Shown: piece by piece, positions 5,153 to 6,665 of the stretch
How the letters are laid out: every line of letters starts with the position of its first letter
Position numbering within the stretch: position 1 is the stretch's first letter
NCBI GenBank assembly: GCA_007280315.1
Contig: QYQC01000096.1
Span: forward strand, 1-6,665
Direction of reading: 5' to 3'
DNA length: 6,665 nt
Origin: Betaproteobacteria bacterium
GTDB lineage: Bacteria > Pseudomonadota > Gammaproteobacteria > Burkholderiales > SG8-39
The notes under the pieces: generated by a model
Databases searched by the model: none
What the model was told of the DNA's origin: nothing
The model's input: only the letters and a program-made list of their open reading frames with translations
Program-made: the position numbers and the translations under genes

Positions 5153-6665
5153 TCACAAATCGCAACCGGAATACGACAGGTTGAACGATTTATTGATCAG
5201 CGGAAAATCCGGAACAATGTTGTTGATCACTGCGAACGCAAGTGCCGGCCAGTTCTGCCAGGAAGGGTCATGCGCGTGGCAGCTGCGGATGCAGTCGTTC
5301 GCGCCCGTTTCCAGCGCCACCAGCGATTCGCCGCGCCAGCCTTCGGCGCATCCGAGCCCCCTGCGGCCGGCGGGTACCGCGGGTAGCGGCACTGCAACGG
5401 GCCCGGGGGCAATGTGCTGCACCACGCTGCGGATGAGGCGCAGGGATTCGAATATTTCGTCGAAACGCAGGATCACGCGCGCGGCTACGTCGCCGTTCTT
5501 GTGCGTTTTCATGCGCACGCCGAGCACATCATAAGGTGCTGGCTTGGCCTGCGTTCGCAGGTCCCAGTCCTGGCTGCTGGCGCGTCCGGCGAGACCGATC
5601 ACGCCCAGCTTGGCAGCCGTATTCGCAGTCAGCCGGCCGCAAGTGAGGAAACGATCCTGCAGTCCCGGGTGATCGTCGTAAATGTCCTTGATCAGGCGCA
5701 CTTCGCGCTCCAATGCGTCGCACTGCGCGGCAATTTCGGCCAGGCGCGCGCGCGCGATATCGCGGGCGACGCCGCCGGGAACGATGCAATCCATCAGGTA
5801 GCGGTGGCCGAACAGTTCGTGATTTGATCGCAGCAGTTCCTCCTTCAGTCGCATGAACTGTGTCAGACCGAAAGCGAGTCCGCCGTCGTTGCCCAGATAG
5901 CCGAGGTCGCCCAGATGGTTGGCAACGCGCTCGCGTTCGAGCATCAGCGCGCGCAGCCACAGTGCCCGCGCCGGCGGGGTTATGCCGGCGATGCTCTCCA
6001 GCGCCATGCAGTAGGCCCAGGCGCAGGCCACGGTGCTGTCGCCGCTAACCCGCCCCGCGAGCCTGGCGCCTTCGGTGAGTGTCATGCCCTGGAATCGTTT
6101 TTCCACGCCCTTGTGCGTGTAGCCGAGTCGTTCTTCCAGGCGCAACACCTTTTCCCCAACGACTGAAAAACGGAAATGTCCCGGCTCGATGGTGCCCGCG
6201 TGCACCGGTCCGACCGGAATTTCATGCACGCCGTCGCCGGCCACCGAAACGAAGGCGTAGTCGTCGCTGCCCGTGTCGAAGATCGTCGCGGCGGCTGAAT
6301 CGCGCCTCAGGGGATGATAGTTGTCGCGCCAGGCGGCGTGGCGCAGCCAAGGCCGCCGGTCCGCAGCGTCGGCGTCGATACCGACGAGGTCGCGCGCAGC
6401 GCGCTGCATGCGCTGCGCCGGATAGAAAATCGGCGACAGATCCGGATAGCGCGGCGCCTCGGCGGGCAGTGCACTCTTCAGCCACAGCATGCCTGCAGGA
6501 TTGGCCAGCGCCAGGTGCAGCGTGTAGCCAAGTCCCTGGTCACGCTCGTCCGTTCCCCACAGCGCGGCGAGGCGCCCGCCCTGGTCTTTTACCGTCTGAC
6601 AGAAGCCCGGAAGTTCCGCGGCCGCGGCCTCGGCGGACCACGCCGGCACCGCGCCGGGGAGTTCA
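5153..6665 (-). CDS. NiFe-site-less hydrogenase large subunit-like protein (NuoCD/HycE/HyfG/Ehr type; N-terminus probably beyond the right edge)
   Basis: Catalytic-type subunit of a complex related to group 4 hydrogenase and complex I. Residue numbers count from the GTG at 6649. Residues 10-115 resemble the NuoC/HycE N-terminal domain (YPDLSPIFYPAQRMQRAARDL); about 120-498 is the NuoD/HycE large-subunit fold, including EPGHFR (155-160), LGYTHKGVEKRF (175-186) and MLERERVANHLGDLG (236-250). The first metal-binding motif, RVCGIC in HycE, is RVSGDS here (200-205), so both cysteines are serine. The C-terminal motif, SFDPCYSCTDR in HycE, is SFNLSYSGCDL (488-498), with both cysteines lost (S492, G495) and the protein ending there without a cleavable tail. 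NiFe binding is therefore not expected. This matches the Ehr-like idea of hydrogenase-related complexes. The GTG at 6649 lacks a Shine-Dalgarno site and the frame stays open to 6665, so the true start probably lies outside. Confidence 0.92.
   Translation of the reverse strand, partial: ELPGAVPAWSAEAAAAELPGFCQTVKDQGGRLAALWGTDERDQGLGYTLHLALANPAGMLWLKSALPAEAPRYPDLSPIFYPAQRMQRAARDLVGIDADAADRRPWLRHAAWRDNYHPLRRDSAAATIFDTGSDDYAFVSVAGDGVHEIPVGPVHAGTIEPGHFRFSVVGEKVLRLEERLGYTHKGVEKRFQGMTLTEGARLAGRVSGDSTVACAWAYCMALESIAGITPPARALWLRALMLERERVANHLGDLGYLGNDGGLAFGLTQFMRLKEELLRSNHELFGHRYLMDCIVPGGVARDIARARLAEIAAQCDALEREVRLIKDIYDDHPGLQDRFLTCGRLTANTAAKLGVIGLAGRASSQDWDLRTQAKPAPYDVLGVRMKTHKNGDVAARVILRFDEIFESLRLIRSVVQHIAPGPVAVPLPAVPAGRRGLGCAEGWRGESLVALETGANDCIRSCHAHDPSWQNWPALAFAVINNIVPDFPLINKSFNLSYSGCDL

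Noticed and set aside
4956..5165. 69-residue minus-strand ORF in the gap between the large and small subunit genes
   Set aside because: It consists largely of the inverted repeats read through, overlaps the end of the large-subunit gene, and has no ribosome binding site or recognisable motif.
5414..5827. 137-residue plus-strand ORF opposite the large-subunit gene
   Set aside because: It is a mirror of a well-conserved coding region, has no recognisable features, and all real genes here are on the minus strand.
5153..6665. Functional [NiFe]-hydrogenase or formate hydrogenlyase
   Set aside because: Both CxxC metal-binding pairs of the large subunit are replaced, and there is no cleavable C-terminal extension, so the active site cannot be assembled as in known hydrogenases.

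Overview
The window (about 60% GC by eye) carries five protein genes, all on the minus strand, so transcription runs from high to low coordinates. In that order they are: a [NiFe]-hydrogenase/complex I-type large subunit (open at the right edge), its [4Fe-4S] small-subunit partner, a small four-helix membrane protein, a homospermidine synthase, and a nine-heme cytochrome c fused to a membrane cytochrome b (open at the left edge). No rRNA, tRNA, CRISPR array or transposase was seen. The gene set, GC content and a perfect FNR/Anr-type box suggest a respiratory proteobacterium. I lean towards a chemolithotrophic or iron/sulfur-cycling beta- or gammaproteobacterium, but this is inference.

Right part (3900-6665): this looks like the distal end of a cluster resembling group 4 hydrogenases (Hyf/Hyc/Ehr). 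The large subunit keeps the fused NuoC-like plus NuoD/HycE-like layout, but both cysteine pairs that hold the NiFe site in real hydrogenases are replaced. The small subunit keeps all four cysteines of the proximal iron-sulfur cluster. The pair is therefore better read as an electron-transfer or ion-translocating module related to complex I than as a hydrogenase. Membrane subunits such as HyfB/F/C homologues would be expected beyond the right edge.

Middle (2220-3899): homospermidine synthase, with every recognised active-site residue at a constant offset from the Blastochloris viridis enzyme. It is separated from the cluster by a repeat-rich gap with nested palindromes.

Left part (1-2219): a CbcL-like protein with a signal peptide, nine CxxCH hemes and a cytochrome b561/FdnI-like membrane domain. 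It is preceded by a perfect TTGAT-N4-ATCAA box correctly placed over a -10 element, which predicts anaerobic induction. One possible reading is that the hydrogenase-like module feeds the quinone pool and the CbcL-like protein drains it to periplasmic or extracellular acceptors; this is only a hypothesis from neighbourhood.

The gaps (1931-2219, 3633-3899, 4919-5152) are all shorter than 300 bases but full of perfect inverted repeats. Stems with the same GYGCGGAYG core recur in two gaps, like a REP/MITE-type palindromic family.
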